Source: Symsagittifera roscoffensis
Taxonomy: Eukaryota; Xenacoelomorpha; Acoela; Convolutidae
NCBI RefSeq assembly: GCF_963678635.1
Contig: NC_087065.1
Location: forward strand, 39,743,430-39,807,429
DNA length: 64,000 bases
Reading direction: 5' to 3'
Position 1 is the first letter of the stretch. Every line of letters begins with the position of its first letter. Positions 11,128-23,358 of the stretch are shown piece after piece. The notes under the pieces are model-generated. The model was not told the DNA's origin. It was given only the letters and a program-made list of their open reading frames with translations, and did not search any database. The position numbers and the translations under genes are program-made.

Positions 11128-14100
11128 TTTTTTTTAATTTTTTTTTCAAAAGTGTCCTCAAAAAAAGGGGCTATTCATACTGTCAAATCATAATATTCTC
11201 ACTGGCAAAGCACGAAAGAGGCTATTCACACTGGCAAATACAATTTTGGAAAAATGCCATTATTCTTTAAATGAAATCAAAACAAACATGTTTAATATTT
11301 TAACTATCCCGTTCAACTACGCGAGCGTTCACCGTTTAAAGCAGAATGCTGATTAAAATTCTGTTAAAATCCCGTAGCCTGTGACTTCAAAATGAACTTT
11401 TTTGATTAATTTTTTGATTTTGTCCCGTGTCATAAAACTGTTAGCCCTCATTTTAGAATCATGTTTGCCCTTTGTGTTGAGGCTAAAATTAGCCTTGCAA
11501 TTGCTGTAGTTATCGCAGCGTGTGTCTAGTCTAGTTTATTGAGCTTCTTCATCGTTCCAATTTTTTCGAGTTTTCATTTGCGATTTAAGTTTTTTCAGCA
11601 TTCACAACTTGGTAAGAAAAGGAAGTGAAGATAGGAAAAGAAGTGGTAAATATTTTGTTCACCATTTCCCTTCCTTCTGTTGTAACTTGTTATTTATTTT
11701 TGCATGTTTCCTTGCTTTGTTTTCGGTCAAAGCGTGATAGTAATAATTTGGAACGTGAGGGTATATTGTTAGCAGGATGTCAATGCTAATTTCTGTATCC
11801 TCGGAGTTTTTCTTTTTATTCTTTTGCACCATACTAATATGCAACTTGTTTTGCCGTATTCTTTTTTAATGCGCAGCTTTTTTTTTTTCATGTTACTGAT
11901 GTAAAAACAAGTTCGATATAACAAGAAGTCGATATAACAAACGTTAGGCCAAAATTTCACTATACCTTATGTTGATCAAAAATGGAAAAAGTAGTCATAA
12001 GAATTTTTACACAAACTCTCGGTTTTTTTTGTTTCATTTTCGGTCAATTGCTACATTTTCTGTCTTATGACTGCCAACTTTGACCATTTTAACGTCTCAT
12101 TTTGGAAAAGTCGTAAAATACATTTTCTTCTTATTCTGCTGCTGTTACCTCTGCTGCCAGTTTACCTTTTCGCAGTCAATTAGCTTGATTGCTTTCTCTA
12201 CTCTCTTTTCTTTTCCCTAATTTCATGCTTGTTTTTTTCCTCCTTAGCCCAAAAGGAATCCCCCTGTAATCAGCACAACCCCCGCTTACTACAGACTTTT
12301 AAATGGCCCCCACTTTGTATCAGTGACGGTATCAGATATTAGTAAGAACTTGTGTTATTTTGTAATGCTAATGAACGAAGTGATTTTTAAAAACTTATTT
12401 AGGATCATTTTTTACAGATCATCCGCTAATGAAAGGCTTATTTGGCTGCCCAGAAATGCCAATTTTGGTACTGTTTTTTTTTTCAGAAAAAGGAAATAGC
12501 GTTTTTTTTCGGGACAAATTCTACTCTTTAGCTTAAAAGTCGTTAAGTTTAAAAGGTTGAGTTTTAATTCCTAGTAGAGAGGAGAACTAGCTTTGCTCTC
12601 AAATTTTTTTAGTCCAACTTAGCAATTTTAAATAGACTTCTATCTCACATATGCGAAAGAATTGTTTTTCATTACTTACGCTTTCGTGTTAATTTTTCAG
12701 TTTCTAACTCTCCGCAGTTTATAGATTATGCAAACTAAAAGTTGAACTTAAATTTTAGTTAGTATCTTGCAGTTCCAATATTGGGTAAACCCAATTCTCT
12801 AAGCTATTTATCATTGTAGCCCCCACTCTAGTAGACTAGTAACTGAACAATTACTGTCCCCACTCTTTGATTTTACAATTATTTTTTGGCAACTTATGGA
12901 GGCCAAATGCAGCTGAGTCGGGTCTATGCTAGGAAATAGTCTCTCTATTCCTCTCAATTTTCATTTTTTTTTCCAGAAAACTCGTTCATTCATGCTTGAT
13001 CAAATCATGCGTCATACCTTTTTATTGTATTCCATTTGATAGCTTGATAGGTTCATTGTATCAGAAAAATGTAATAACTTTGATTGTCGTTGGGCCGTAT
13101 TTGATAGTCAAAATAATTGAAATCAGGGAAAAAAGATGTACGTGTTTAATTTTAATCATCTAATGGAAATTAAAAATATCAAAGAAATCAGTGGCTTCCA
13201 TTTTTTCGATTTTTTTGCGCTGACAACAAAGCTGCTGGATGGTATAAAAATCTGTCAAAAATTTCTAGTTAAAAACCGAAATTTGTCTGAAGAAAAAACC
13301 ACCCCGAACACACAAATATTCTGCGAAAGTCGGACAAAAAATTATTTGGTTCACCCAATTAGGAGGAGTATAATAATAAGTTATTCCACTCTTACTCGAG
13401 AGCTTCATAATAGTATTGATTATAGAGCGAGCCAAACTTTTTTGTAGTCCAGATTTTAAGATGAATATCAATACGCATAAATTGAGAGCTATTTCCAAAA
13501 AATATAGTCTTTGCTAATTACCTGAAATCGTTTTCGCTGTGGCATTTATGAAAATTCTAATTGTCAGCTAATTTAAATTCCAATTTTCCAACGTTGCTAT
13601 CTCCTCGTGTCAAGACTTCTTGAATGTCATTAAATTTGTGGCATGGAATCTGGTTGTGGCATGAATACCAAAACCGCTAATTAAATTAGGAGCATTATGT
13701 ACTTGGTGGGCTCAGCAGACAAAGTGTGAATAATCGAATTAGAGTTATTTCCTTCGTTCCCCTGTTAATCATTGGACACTGTCATGGCTTTGCCATATTC
13801 ATGTGGCCAGTCTCTATAACTTTTCTTTCAAACCTGAACTAAATCGGTGTTTTGCTCCATGTCTGACAAGGAGAGGAGCAGGAACTGAAATTTTGAAACG
13901 TTATTTCTTTTGGGCGCGGGAGGGGTGGGAAAGGTCTGCAAAAACCAAGCAAGACTGCTCGTATCAAGGCAAAGCTCTGAATGTTCTGACTGCATCTTAA
14001 TTTCTATAGAGTAGTTTGAATTAAAATAATTGAATAAATTTTCAAAAAAATGAAGAAAAAAAATTGTAAATGTTTTTCGAGTTTTTTTGGAAACCCTCCT

Positions 14101-14164
14101 CACACATTTTAATGTACAAAGTGATATATTATGTATACAGCAAAGTATTGAATAAATCAGTTAG
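11128..14164. other. no gene; one family B fragment
   Basis: 13240-13345 is a reversed family B 5' fragment (AAAACCGAAATTTGTCTGAAG, GAACACACAAATATTC). Otherwise AT-rich DNA with T-runs and nothing recognisable. Confidence 0.5.
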
Positions 14165-14455
14165 CATGCCTTAATCTAATTAGGAACGGTTTCTAAGACG
14201 GATTAAATCTCCACATAGTCGCGTTAATATCGCTCGTTAATTGTCCCAAATTGGCAATCTTCAAGCCCTCTTAACTTTACGAAAATGATCGCAGGTGAAA
14301 TATCGGTTTCAATTTGAGCTCAGAATAACAATACTTTTCGAATTATATTTTAAAAATCTGTCAATAAATGATAGTTAAAAAGTCGAAATTCGTCTGGAGA
14401 AAAATCACCTCGAGCACAAATAGTCTGTCATTTTCTTCCGAAATAGTCGGAACAA
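14165..14455 (-). mobile_element. family B element, reversed, truncated (B6)
   Basis: Read on the - strand it starts TTGTTCCGACTATTTCGG at 14455 and ends in the GGAACGGTTTCTAAGACGG region near 14165. B1 lies 290 bases away in the opposite orientation, so transcripts of this intron could pair over several hundred bases. Confidence 0.7.
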
Positions 14456-14742
14456 TACATTTTTTGTTTCGATGTTCATATTTCCTCGAAGGCATTCAAG
14501 CATTGTATCGTTCAAGCTGTGACTCAAGCTTCCAAGATATTTAATTAGGTCGTGTTTGTTTGTTTCGAAGTCAGAGGTTGTATTAACAGAATACATATAC
14601 AAGCCAGTGTTGTTCTTAGACAATTTTAATGGCTAAAATAATTTTAGCGATTTATTATTCATAACTAAAGATGTGAGATTCAGGGTATTCAAATTTTAAC
14701 TCGCTTCCATTTCAATGCTTGATTTAACCAATTGAATCCTTT

Positions 14743-15278
14743 TTGTTCCTACTTTCGATACGAAAGTAACGGAATATTTGTGCTCGGGGTGGGTTTTTTT
14801 TTTCTTCAGACAAATTTCGACTTTTTAACTAGCCATTTTTGACGGAATTTTTTAATATCATTCGAAAGCCATTGTTGTCCTGAGCTTAAATTTGAAAAGA
14901 TATTTCACCTGTGATCATTTTGCGTAAAGTTATGAGGGTTTAAAGATTGCCATTTTGACCAATTTGGGACAATTAACGCGCGATATATTTCGCGCTATTA
15001 ACGCGTAAGCGGAGATTTAATCCGTCTTATAAATCGTTCCAAATTGGTTGAACGAAGCTTATTTGCCATAATTGATTTGTTACAAGGAACAAAATCTATC
15101 TTTTTTTACTTCATATGGCGTGTGGGGGGATGATTTTTATAAAAAAAATTTCAAATTTAAAAAAAAAAATTTAATTTTATTTTATTTCATTTAATTTTTT
15201 ATGTTATTACTGCTGCTCCATAAACCTTAAAAAGCAGTCGGAACATTCAGGGCTTCGCCCTGATACGAGCAGTCTTGT
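14743..15278 (+). mobile_element. family B Helentron-like element, full length (B1)
   Basis: The 5' end is TTGTTCCTACTTTCGATACGAAAGT, where ACTTTCG-ATA-CGAAAGT is a hairpin. The interior has GACAAATTTCGACTTTTTAAC, TTCACCTGTGATCA and two inverted CGCG-rich blocks around ATATATTTCGCGC. The 3' end has CAGTCGGAACATTC, then the hairpin CAGGGCTTCGCCCTG, then ATACGAGCAGTCTTGTT. Confidence 0.85.
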
Positions 15279-16387
15279 TTTGTTTTACAAATCTATTCAC
15301 GTCAATTCTAGAATTTAGCGGGAAAAAATTAAGTTGAAAATGTTTGCCCCTAAAGCTAAAATCACAAGCGTGCTGGCGTTCATGAGGATTGACTTTTGAC
15401 GGTGTTCGAAAATTTGTACGACAAAACGGTGTTCTACAATTTAATGACAACAAATTTAACAACGCAAGTTTTTTACCTAGTCATTTTAGTACTAAATATT
15501 TTGAATAATCAACAATTTTAATCAACAAATTTATCAACGATTTTTTAACTTAACCCCAAGATTAATGCTGTATGAACTGCTGGTTGTAACTTCTATCACA
15601 CCAGAATTAATCCTGCAATTAACGCACGCATCATATTGAAAAGCTTGGTTTATCCGAGTTATAAATTAGGTTGAAATGAGGCTTCCTGAATTACTAAAGA
15701 GTTTCATCGACAAGTTTGTAATTCACTTTCAATTAGATGAGAGCATAATCATGACATTTCAGCGGGAAAATCAGATGCTCAATCAGGTGAAACTGTATGG
15801 TGTTAAGTTTTTTAGAGTTAAAATGGTAGAAAACGAAAAAACTCGGCACAATTTTTGCCTCATTATAGGTTTTAAAGCGTCTCTCTCGAAATCTGAAAAA
15901 ATGTAATCCGAGCGGCTGAAAAAATTTAATCCGAGAGGCAGATGAAAAAATGTAATCCGAGTGACAGAAAAAGTGTAATTTGAGTGACAGAAAAAGTGTA
16001 ATCCGAGAAACAGTATTTTCAATGCACCGGACATCCCTATTTTATAACTTACCAAAGAAGGTGCCCTAATTCTGACACAATTTTGACCTAGTTTTAAGTT
16101 TAGTATTTATCCATGTCCAGGTTTGCAATAGCCAGATTTGACTAAACAATGCGCGCCTTATATTCCCAGTTTTCGCAAGCTGCGAAAACATTGAGCCCAC
16201 TAACCGCGTTGAGAAAGTGGACGAGAAAAGGAGTGTATCAATATTTTAGCTGTTTTGAATTAATTTTTGAAACTTAAATTTTATCCCGTACCTTACAGAG
16301 CAACAAAGAAATTTTCCAATTTCTTTTCAACGAATTTTTTGTGCTTCTTGCAAAGCATCTGGGACTATCCTTGTGTTTGTGTTTTAG
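15279..16387. other. probable Kv4 intron end; only a minisatellite seen
   Basis: Apart from the minisatellite at 15893-16012 and the pyrimidine-rich acceptor before 16388, nothing is recognisable. Confidence 0.5.
15893..16012 (+). repeat. minisatellite, about 5-6 copies of a 20-24 base unit
   Basis: The unit GAAAAAATGTAATCCGAGTG and variants (GCGGCT, AGGCAGAT, TGACA) recur in a row. No matching sequence elsewhere in the window was noticed. Confidence 0.85.
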
Positions 16388-16471
16388 AAGGCGCGCATGG
16401 CGAGAATACGACTGGCCAAGAATGCGAGCGGGACTGCATTTGTGGCCAAGAAGAAAGCACTCGAGATGCAG
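16388..16471 (+). CDS. Shal/KCND-like: Kv4/Shal potassium channel, post-S6 exon (internal)
   Basis: This 28-codon exon lies between a pyrimidine-rich acceptor (tttgtgttttag) and a GT donor (cag|gttagt). It is open in phase 0 at both ends. The peptide begins KARMARIRLAKNASG and ends with TAFVAKKKALEMQ. Kv4 channels carry K-A-R-L-A-R-I-R-x-A-K immediately after S6 in the cytoplasmic C-terminus, and Shal proteins follow it with a similar F-V-x-K-K-K stretch. The GC content and codon use stand out from the AT-rich surroundings. In the channel this segment links the pore to the distal tail of an A-type K+ channel subunit in the plasma membrane. The upstream exons with T1, S1-S6 and the pore were not found in bases 1-16387, so they probably lie before the window. 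The next exon is 14.7 kb downstream. Confidence 0.85.
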
Positions 16472-16977
16472 GTTAGTTCTTATTCAAAGCATTTCACCAC
16501 CTACTCTTGATTTCTTTCTATTTAACACCATTTATTCACCGGGTAATTGGCCCTTATACGCACTCTTCAGTGAGAACTGCTAATTTGGTAAACATTATTT
16601 TGCCCATTTTCCTGTTTACAAATTATGTATATGTTTTTGGTTGTTTTTCCGGGCCCCATTCCGATGAAACGAGCACGGATCATGGATGTACAATCTTTTA
16701 TTCTACTTTCTATGATATAACGAAGCTATGAAATGAGGACAATAAAAAAGACAATACTTGTTAATTTCAACAACTTAATGGTAATAAGCATCAAAGAACT
16801 TCGTGAGTTTTCACTTATCTAGGTTGTGTAGTTTTTTTGCTGTGCTTAGTAAAATAAATTTAAAGGCAAGAGTAAATAGTTTGTGGGTTTGACTTCGACC
16901 TATTTCTAGTTTAAATTCATTTGTTACATGGAAATCAGCTCCTGCTCTATAATAGCAAACGTTCAATTACATTGCAA

Positions 16978-17050
16978 AGAAGCCGAGTGAGCCAGATGCG
17001 CGGTCTTTTACATGAAGTTTGGGGGTTCGAATTCCCCTTCGGTCACAGTT
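16978..17050 (+). tRNA. tRNA-like sequence (pseudogene or SINE head)
   Basis: AAGCCGAGTGAGCCAGATGC resembles the A box of class II tRNAs, and GGGGGTTCGAATTCCCC is a perfect B box and T-stem. The middle is too short for a class II tRNA. A non-coding tail to about 17190, ending in AT-rich sequence, may be the SINE body. Confidence 0.4.
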
Positions 17051-17280
17051 GGAGGGGTTCAAATTTCATCTGCCTCCTCAAGGTGAAACGGAGTACGGCA
17101 GTATATAATATATCTCCCCACGCAAGCATGGCCCAAAGTTGTAAGGAGAAATATAGGGCCGGGAAAAACATAAATAAACATTTTCGTCAATATAAGTTAA
17201 TTTTATCTAAAAAACTGAGCCGTAAAATATTCTTGAATTTTTGTTTTCAATAAAACTGAAAAATACATCTTCTTAAAAGC

Positions 17281-17757
17281 GAATGAACGTAGATCAGCAG
17301 ACTCTTATATAGGTCGTGATGAGTTTGAATGTTTTTTTTTTCAGGAAAAATCTTAAAATTTGTTCATGTTCAAATTTACTTTTCCGCGGTTTGACTTCTG
17401 GTTTCTTCTTAAGTTTAGTTCAATTCCTTTGTTAAAAGGAAGGCAAACTCCAATATTCCAATAACGAACAGAAAAAAATGTAAAAGTCACGAAAAACGTG
17501 ATCGACTTCTAGTTTCGACAGTGGAATTTTATTTTCAGATTTCCCAGCGAAATAAAAATTTGCTTTAATGATCTAGTGTTCTCAAGTTGGGTTGGTTTCA
17601 TCAAAAATGGTCAATCATAAATTGTGTCAGAACATCAAAGAGCTCTAAGTGCATCTTTTTTTCTTCGAAGTTTGAAAGTTGAGATTTTTTCCACAAAGCG
17701 TTTTTTAAGATTCATTTGCGTTCCTTACTCTTTTCCAATCTTTGATTGGCTATGTTT
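17281..17757 (+). mobile_element. family A Helentron-like element, copy A2
   Basis: It starts GAATGAACGTAGATCAG and ends ACTCTTTTCCAATCTTTGATTGGCTATGTTT, where CCAATC and GATTGG form the 3' hairpin. A second, partial 3' end follows at about 17870-17935 (GCGTTCATTGAGTC, CCAACTGTC), and another internal fragment lies at 18075-18160. Confidence 0.72.
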
Positions 17758-17935
17758 CTCTATATGTTGTTTGAAAAACATAAGTCAAACTTTTGGAAAA
17801 AAATTGAAGATAACAATATTTTTTGTCATTTTTCTCGCTTTTGGCTCTCAAAAAAAAATCGAAAAAGTGAGTCAGTATTTTTTTCTCATTTTTTTTGCGT
17901 TCATTGAGTCTTTTCCAACTGTCTCCTAGCTATGT

Positions 17936-20900
17936 TTATGAAATTGTCAATCAAAAAACTGTTTTCGAAATTTAAAAAAATAATAATAATTTTCAGATGT
18001 TCGAGGAAAATATTCGAAATTAACTCGTTCATATTACAGTTTTCTTGAGTTAATTGACACTTTTCGAACGGTCTGTAGATTTAAGTTTTTAGATTTCTCA
18101 GCGGAATAAAAAAGTTGCCTAATGATCCAGTGTGCTCAAATTGAGTGAAATTTATCAATTTTAAATTGTACTCAAGCATGAGTTGTAAGGGCATATATAT
18201 GTTTGTCAAGTTCGAAAGTTAGATATTTCAAAAAACAAGTCCGTATTTCAGAAATGGGGAAAAACTATGGTCTAGGGTGGGTTTTCCATACAAAATCAGG
18301 TAGCTTAAAGAAGCATTTTTGGCCATCTAGTGTGGTATCAAGTTTAACCCTCATAAAACTGGATAGTAATTCCAAAAAGATAATCAGAACAATTGTCTCA
18401 ATTTTCAAAAATGGTCCAAAAAGAGAAATTTTTGCTATTCAGGCACAAATTTAGCTAAAAGTGGATTAAATACTTTCGTCATTTGAACTAAAAACATTTA
18501 AATTTGACACAAAAAAAAGTCTGGGTGTTTTATTGGTCGAAGAAGCTCTTCTATGACCAATGAAAGGCTGTCTCTCATGTAAAACTAGTATTGAACAGAA
18601 AAATGAGCGATTTCCTGGTTTTAGTTTTGTCAGTGTCCAAATATCTAAAGCGAAGAAAAGTATGCTACTGAAAACCTGGAAAATTAATCCTAGGCGCATT
18701 AAACCATGACATTGTCACTTTAATAGGTTGAATTGAAAATAGTGTCTGAAACACATACAAAATTTAGCTAGATACCAAGCGACAGTACCTCAGCCAGTCC
18801 CACCAACGAAGTATACTCCCCTTGCAGGGCGAAGGACTTTGTTTGGATTGCTTATCAGCTGAGTAATGTACGTCACAAAAACCGAGCTAAAAGTTTGGAC
18901 TTGATATGCGCTGTAATTCATTCCTGAAATGAAACCATCTTAGAGTTTGAGCAAAGTACGACTTCTTTGCGCCTTCCGAGTAGCACATTCTACTTCTTAA
19001 GCGAGATTTATTTTTTAAATGCTTAGCGAGTCTAATTGAAAATGCATCCGATGCTTAGTTATTAGTTATATTTATTTTTGGCATTTGTTGGTTTTATTTT
19101 TTTTCTATTTTCAAAATTTTTTTAGCATTATTTTATCTGTTGTTTTGTTCTCGTTATATCGTCATTGATGCGAAACTTCTTTTGTTTCTTTTAGTTTCAA
19201 CGTGTGCATGCCGCTTCGTTTCAATGCCTATTGTCAAAGCCCGTTTTTCTATTTTTGATATACTATTGTTATGTATAATGTCAGCTGTTTGACGAACAAA
19301 AAATGCTCGGATATGCTTGAAAAATTGCAGCGTACAAAAATAGAATTTTTCAAAATTAGAAGATAAAATTATAGGGTGCTAAACTAATGTTTCATTTTAC
19401 AAAAATTAGAAATTGTCAATATTGGTTTTAGTCGGTTGTTCTACGTCGCTTTTCTTCGATTCTTATTGAGAAAACAAAGTCTATTGTAATTCTTTTTCAT
19501 AGAAGTGAAACTTGAACTTAAATGTAAAACATTTTTTGATCACATACGTTTTTTAATTTTTTTTTTCGAAATTTAGATCTTGATGCAGAATCATAACATA
19601 ACGGAAGCCTGACCAAAGGTTTCATTTAGCAACAACTAATCTCGACTTCTGAAAAAACACAAATTAAGCATACTAAAAACGTTTAATCAATTTGATACAT
19701 TTAATTTCCATTATTTTTTTGCTAAATTTTTCCTGTGAAATTCTATTTGTACCATAAAAATAGGAGTAGGATCAATGATACCTCATCAGTTGAGTTTTTA
19801 CATTTTCCCTAAAAATGGAAGTTGTTATTTTTTGTTACTGCTTTGACCGCTTTTTTTGCGAAGGAGAAACCAGATTCGTATACACGCATCGCATGTTTGC
19901 CATAGATCTAAACAAAGATGCGCATGTGCGGTATTGTAAATTAGTAAAAAGAAGGTGATAAATTAATAATGTATTGTACACCGGCTAATCAAGTGTACGG
20001 TGCTAGGTAAATTGGACGACAGGACATTTAGACCACAATATCTATAGAAGACTGAAAAAATTTGCAGTCTTTTGATTGACTACATGTGGTGTCTCAAAAA
20101 CTAAGCATGTCGATATTGAAACTGCATAGGCGAAAGAAGTTCCTACTTTTTCCGTGGAAATGATTGTCGTCATAACAGTTGTCGACTTATTTGTCACACG
20201 CCCAAGTGTTTGGGTTGGAATACTGAAAACGGGAATACCTCGCTCATGCCCAAACAAATTACCCGAAATTATGTTTCTTAATAAAAATTTAAAATTTTGA
20301 AAGGAAAAGCGTGAAAATCAGTCAGCTTTGCAGTGTTTAGAAGACATGGATGTTTGAAATTTTTCGGGTGATTGATCCTTCGACCATGTCAATGCACCCT
20401 GAAAATTGTGGCAGCGCTTCCAACTTAGAACAAAGTTCTTTTCGAATGCTTTGAACTTGCAGTGCACTTCCTACTACGCCACTGGTGCCTACTCGCTCCT
20501 TCGTTTGCTGACGTCACAAAAGAACCACTAAAAGATCTGTTTGTCCTCTAAAGGAAATTAGCTCATTAATTATTAAGACTCAAATTACTGCAAACCATGC
20601 CAAAGTAAACTTGTTTACCGGTAAAGTAAACTAATGTTGCAAAATGTTTGAATGGTACAAACTCGATTTTTTATTTTTCGATTCTAATATAGTTCTGTCT
20701 TATTCTAATAATCTCAATATTTCACCTTCACATGATTAATTATTATGTTTTTGCTTATAGCTAATATCGATTCCCTTTTAAATAAGAATGTTTTATATTT
20801 TCTGATCTTAGAATTAGCAAAATTTTGTTTCAAATATGAAGGCATAACGTTTTCAACTATGAAGTGTTCAAAATCGACAGGATTTAAGCGCCTTAACGCT

Positions 20901-23031
20901 GATTTTTTTGCTTATGAAGTGTAATTTATCTAAAGAACTTCAAAAGATCTAAGGGCTCTTTTGAACTTACGGGAGTTTTTGTCATACCTTCCAAGGTCAT
21001 TGTACTTGCGATTAGATAATTCATTTCCTTATATTAAAGAACAATAATTATTGTCTCGGAATATAGATATAGATGACAAAAATTTGTTTTAGTTCAGACA
21101 AATTTCGGTGATCGAATTTATTGTTTTTGACGGAATTTTTTTCATGTTCCAAAAATCTGTTTCATGCTCGGAGCTCAAATTTGAAAAAAGGCCAATTCGA
21201 GTAACGGAGTTTCACATGCATTATGAAGTTGTCAAAAACAAACTTCTCGCCCCCAAAACGTTTTCTCCACAGAAAATTGCCAAGATGAGCATATAACCAG
21301 AGATCAATAACACCGTTCATAGCTTTCGATTTTTTCTAGGCTTGCCCCCACATTGCTTCGATTTTATTTATATGAACGCCGCTGGTCGGATCCTTAGAAT
21401 TTTTGCTGTGATCTACTGACTCATAAAGAAAACTAAGTGTCTCGGTCTACATAAGGGATTATTAGCGTGCCAACATCAAATTCTTCGATATATCACCTCT
21501 AACAAAGTTTCAGCTCCCCTGTCTTCGATAACTTCAAAAGACCGAGATTTTTTTCCTCGCAGTATCCTCTGAAAATTATGATTGTATGTTCTCTTGGCTA
21601 CGACAGACTCGTCTATTTGAGTGATCTTTCCTGGTAACCATATCTGTAGTCTCAAATTTCCAATATTTGAATGACCCGCGTACAAGTTTTTCGAAATGAA
21701 ACAAAGATCCAATGCCGTTTTTCGACTAAATTCAAATAGAGTGGCAGCATAGCAGACTAGTATTTATATGTCAGAGAAAAAAAAGCAAAGTTACAATAAT
21801 TCGTATCGATAATTTTGAGTTTTCAAAAATGCAAATTTTTCTCAAGGACATAAGTTTCCGACAACTACTGCTAATGCACCGTCAAATATACTTCTGTTTT
21901 ATTTTCTTTGAAACGCCTAACTTTTAAACAATTCCATTTAATTACATGCAAAGTTGGTGGGGTTGCATTTAATTTATTACATTCCAAATTTTTGTATGCA
22001 AAAGTTTTGTAAGCATTAAAAAGTGCATTACGTGACAAATTTGGGTTTTTGTGCATTTTAAAGCTCCGTTTTGTCGCTTTTTCTTTTTGATTAGCAAAGT
22101 TGCAGCTTCATTTCTCATTTTATTTTATATAAAAAGTTTCTTTTTATGTTTTTTAGCTCAGTCACTTTATTTTGTGTCGTTTGAAATCAAAAATTGATTT
22201 TTTTGAAAAAAAACTTAAGACAACAATATTTTGTTATTTTTCTAGTTTTTGTCTCAGCGGCTTACTCAAGTTTTTTTAGGATTATTCACTGCCTGCTAAA
22301 TGATACTAAAAGCATATTTGATGTTATTAGTTGTGTTTTTCGATAGTTTTTCTGTCTCGCTTTTCACATTGGATGATTTTTAATTCAGGAGAAAACGTGT
22401 AGCAAATGACGCAAAGCAATCCCGCTCGAAAATCAAACAAGAATTATTTGAGGTCCGCTAATTAATCAAACTATTGTTTCAGTAGATGCGAAGCTTATCA
22501 CTGTGTAGTTTTTATTTGTGCGAAAGATGAAAAATGTTCCATTTTTTATGAAATTTTTATTAACAATTGAAAAAGTTTTGGAGAGACTTGAAATTACAGT
22601 CGAAGCACTCAGTGATTAGCCCTGATGCGAGAAGTTTTGATAGTTTTAAAAACCCTTAATTTTCTTGTTTGATTTCTATTTGAAAAGTCAAATCATTGGA
22701 AATTTTTCATTTAATTTTTTGGCTTTAATGTTTGTTTTTAAGGTTTTTTTTCAGTTGCCTGATAACTGTTTTTGGTTGGGCTTACAATACTGTGACTTAG
22801 ATTCCAATTTTTTGATACTTAGCGACTACTAATAATTGTAATTTAAGAAGCCATTAGTTATGAGTGAGCATTAGTGACTTCTCAACGATACTTGACATTG
22901 TTATTTTCATATAACGCTAGCTTGCAAGTGAAGCGAAGAGCAGCTTCCCAGTTATTTTCAAAGAGCGCGTTTCTTATAGACGCATTTCATTGCATATTCA
23001 TTGAGAGTCATGAGCGTTTTTGTAAAAAGAA
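17936..23031. other. Kv4 intron interior; no gene, repeat fragments
   Basis: 18075-18330 holds family A and C-like pieces. 21080-21200 holds a family B interior piece (CAGACAAATTTCGGTGATCG, TTTTTGACGGAATTTTTTTC). An open - strand frame at 20042-20257 has no recognisable domain and no supporting splice sites. Confidence 0.5.
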
Positions 23032-23358
23032 TCATGAACGTAGTAGTGAATACTCTCATATAGATCTTGGTGATATTTTGTTTATTTTTTTCTTCAGGAA
23101 AAGTCTTAAAGTATGTTCTTGCTCAAGGTTGACTTTTTCGCGGTTTGACTTTTGAATTTTTTTCTAAAGGAAGGCAAACTCCAGTATGGAACAGCAAACG
23201 TTTAAAGGTCACAAAAACATGATCGACTTCTAGTTTCGAACGTGGAATTTGATTTACGGATTTCCCAGCATGATAAAATTTTTTCTATTGATCCAGTTTT
23301 TTCATAGTTTCTATTTCCGTGCGTTCATGGCTCTACCAACATTCTGTTGGCTATGTTT
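23032..23358 (+). mobile_element. family A Helentron-like element, internally deleted copy A3
   Basis: The 5' end ATCATGAACGTAGTAGTGAATACTC and the 3' end CATTCTGTTGGCTATGTTT are both present. About 130 bases between the TTGATCCA block and the 3' inverted repeat are missing. Confidence 0.65.
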
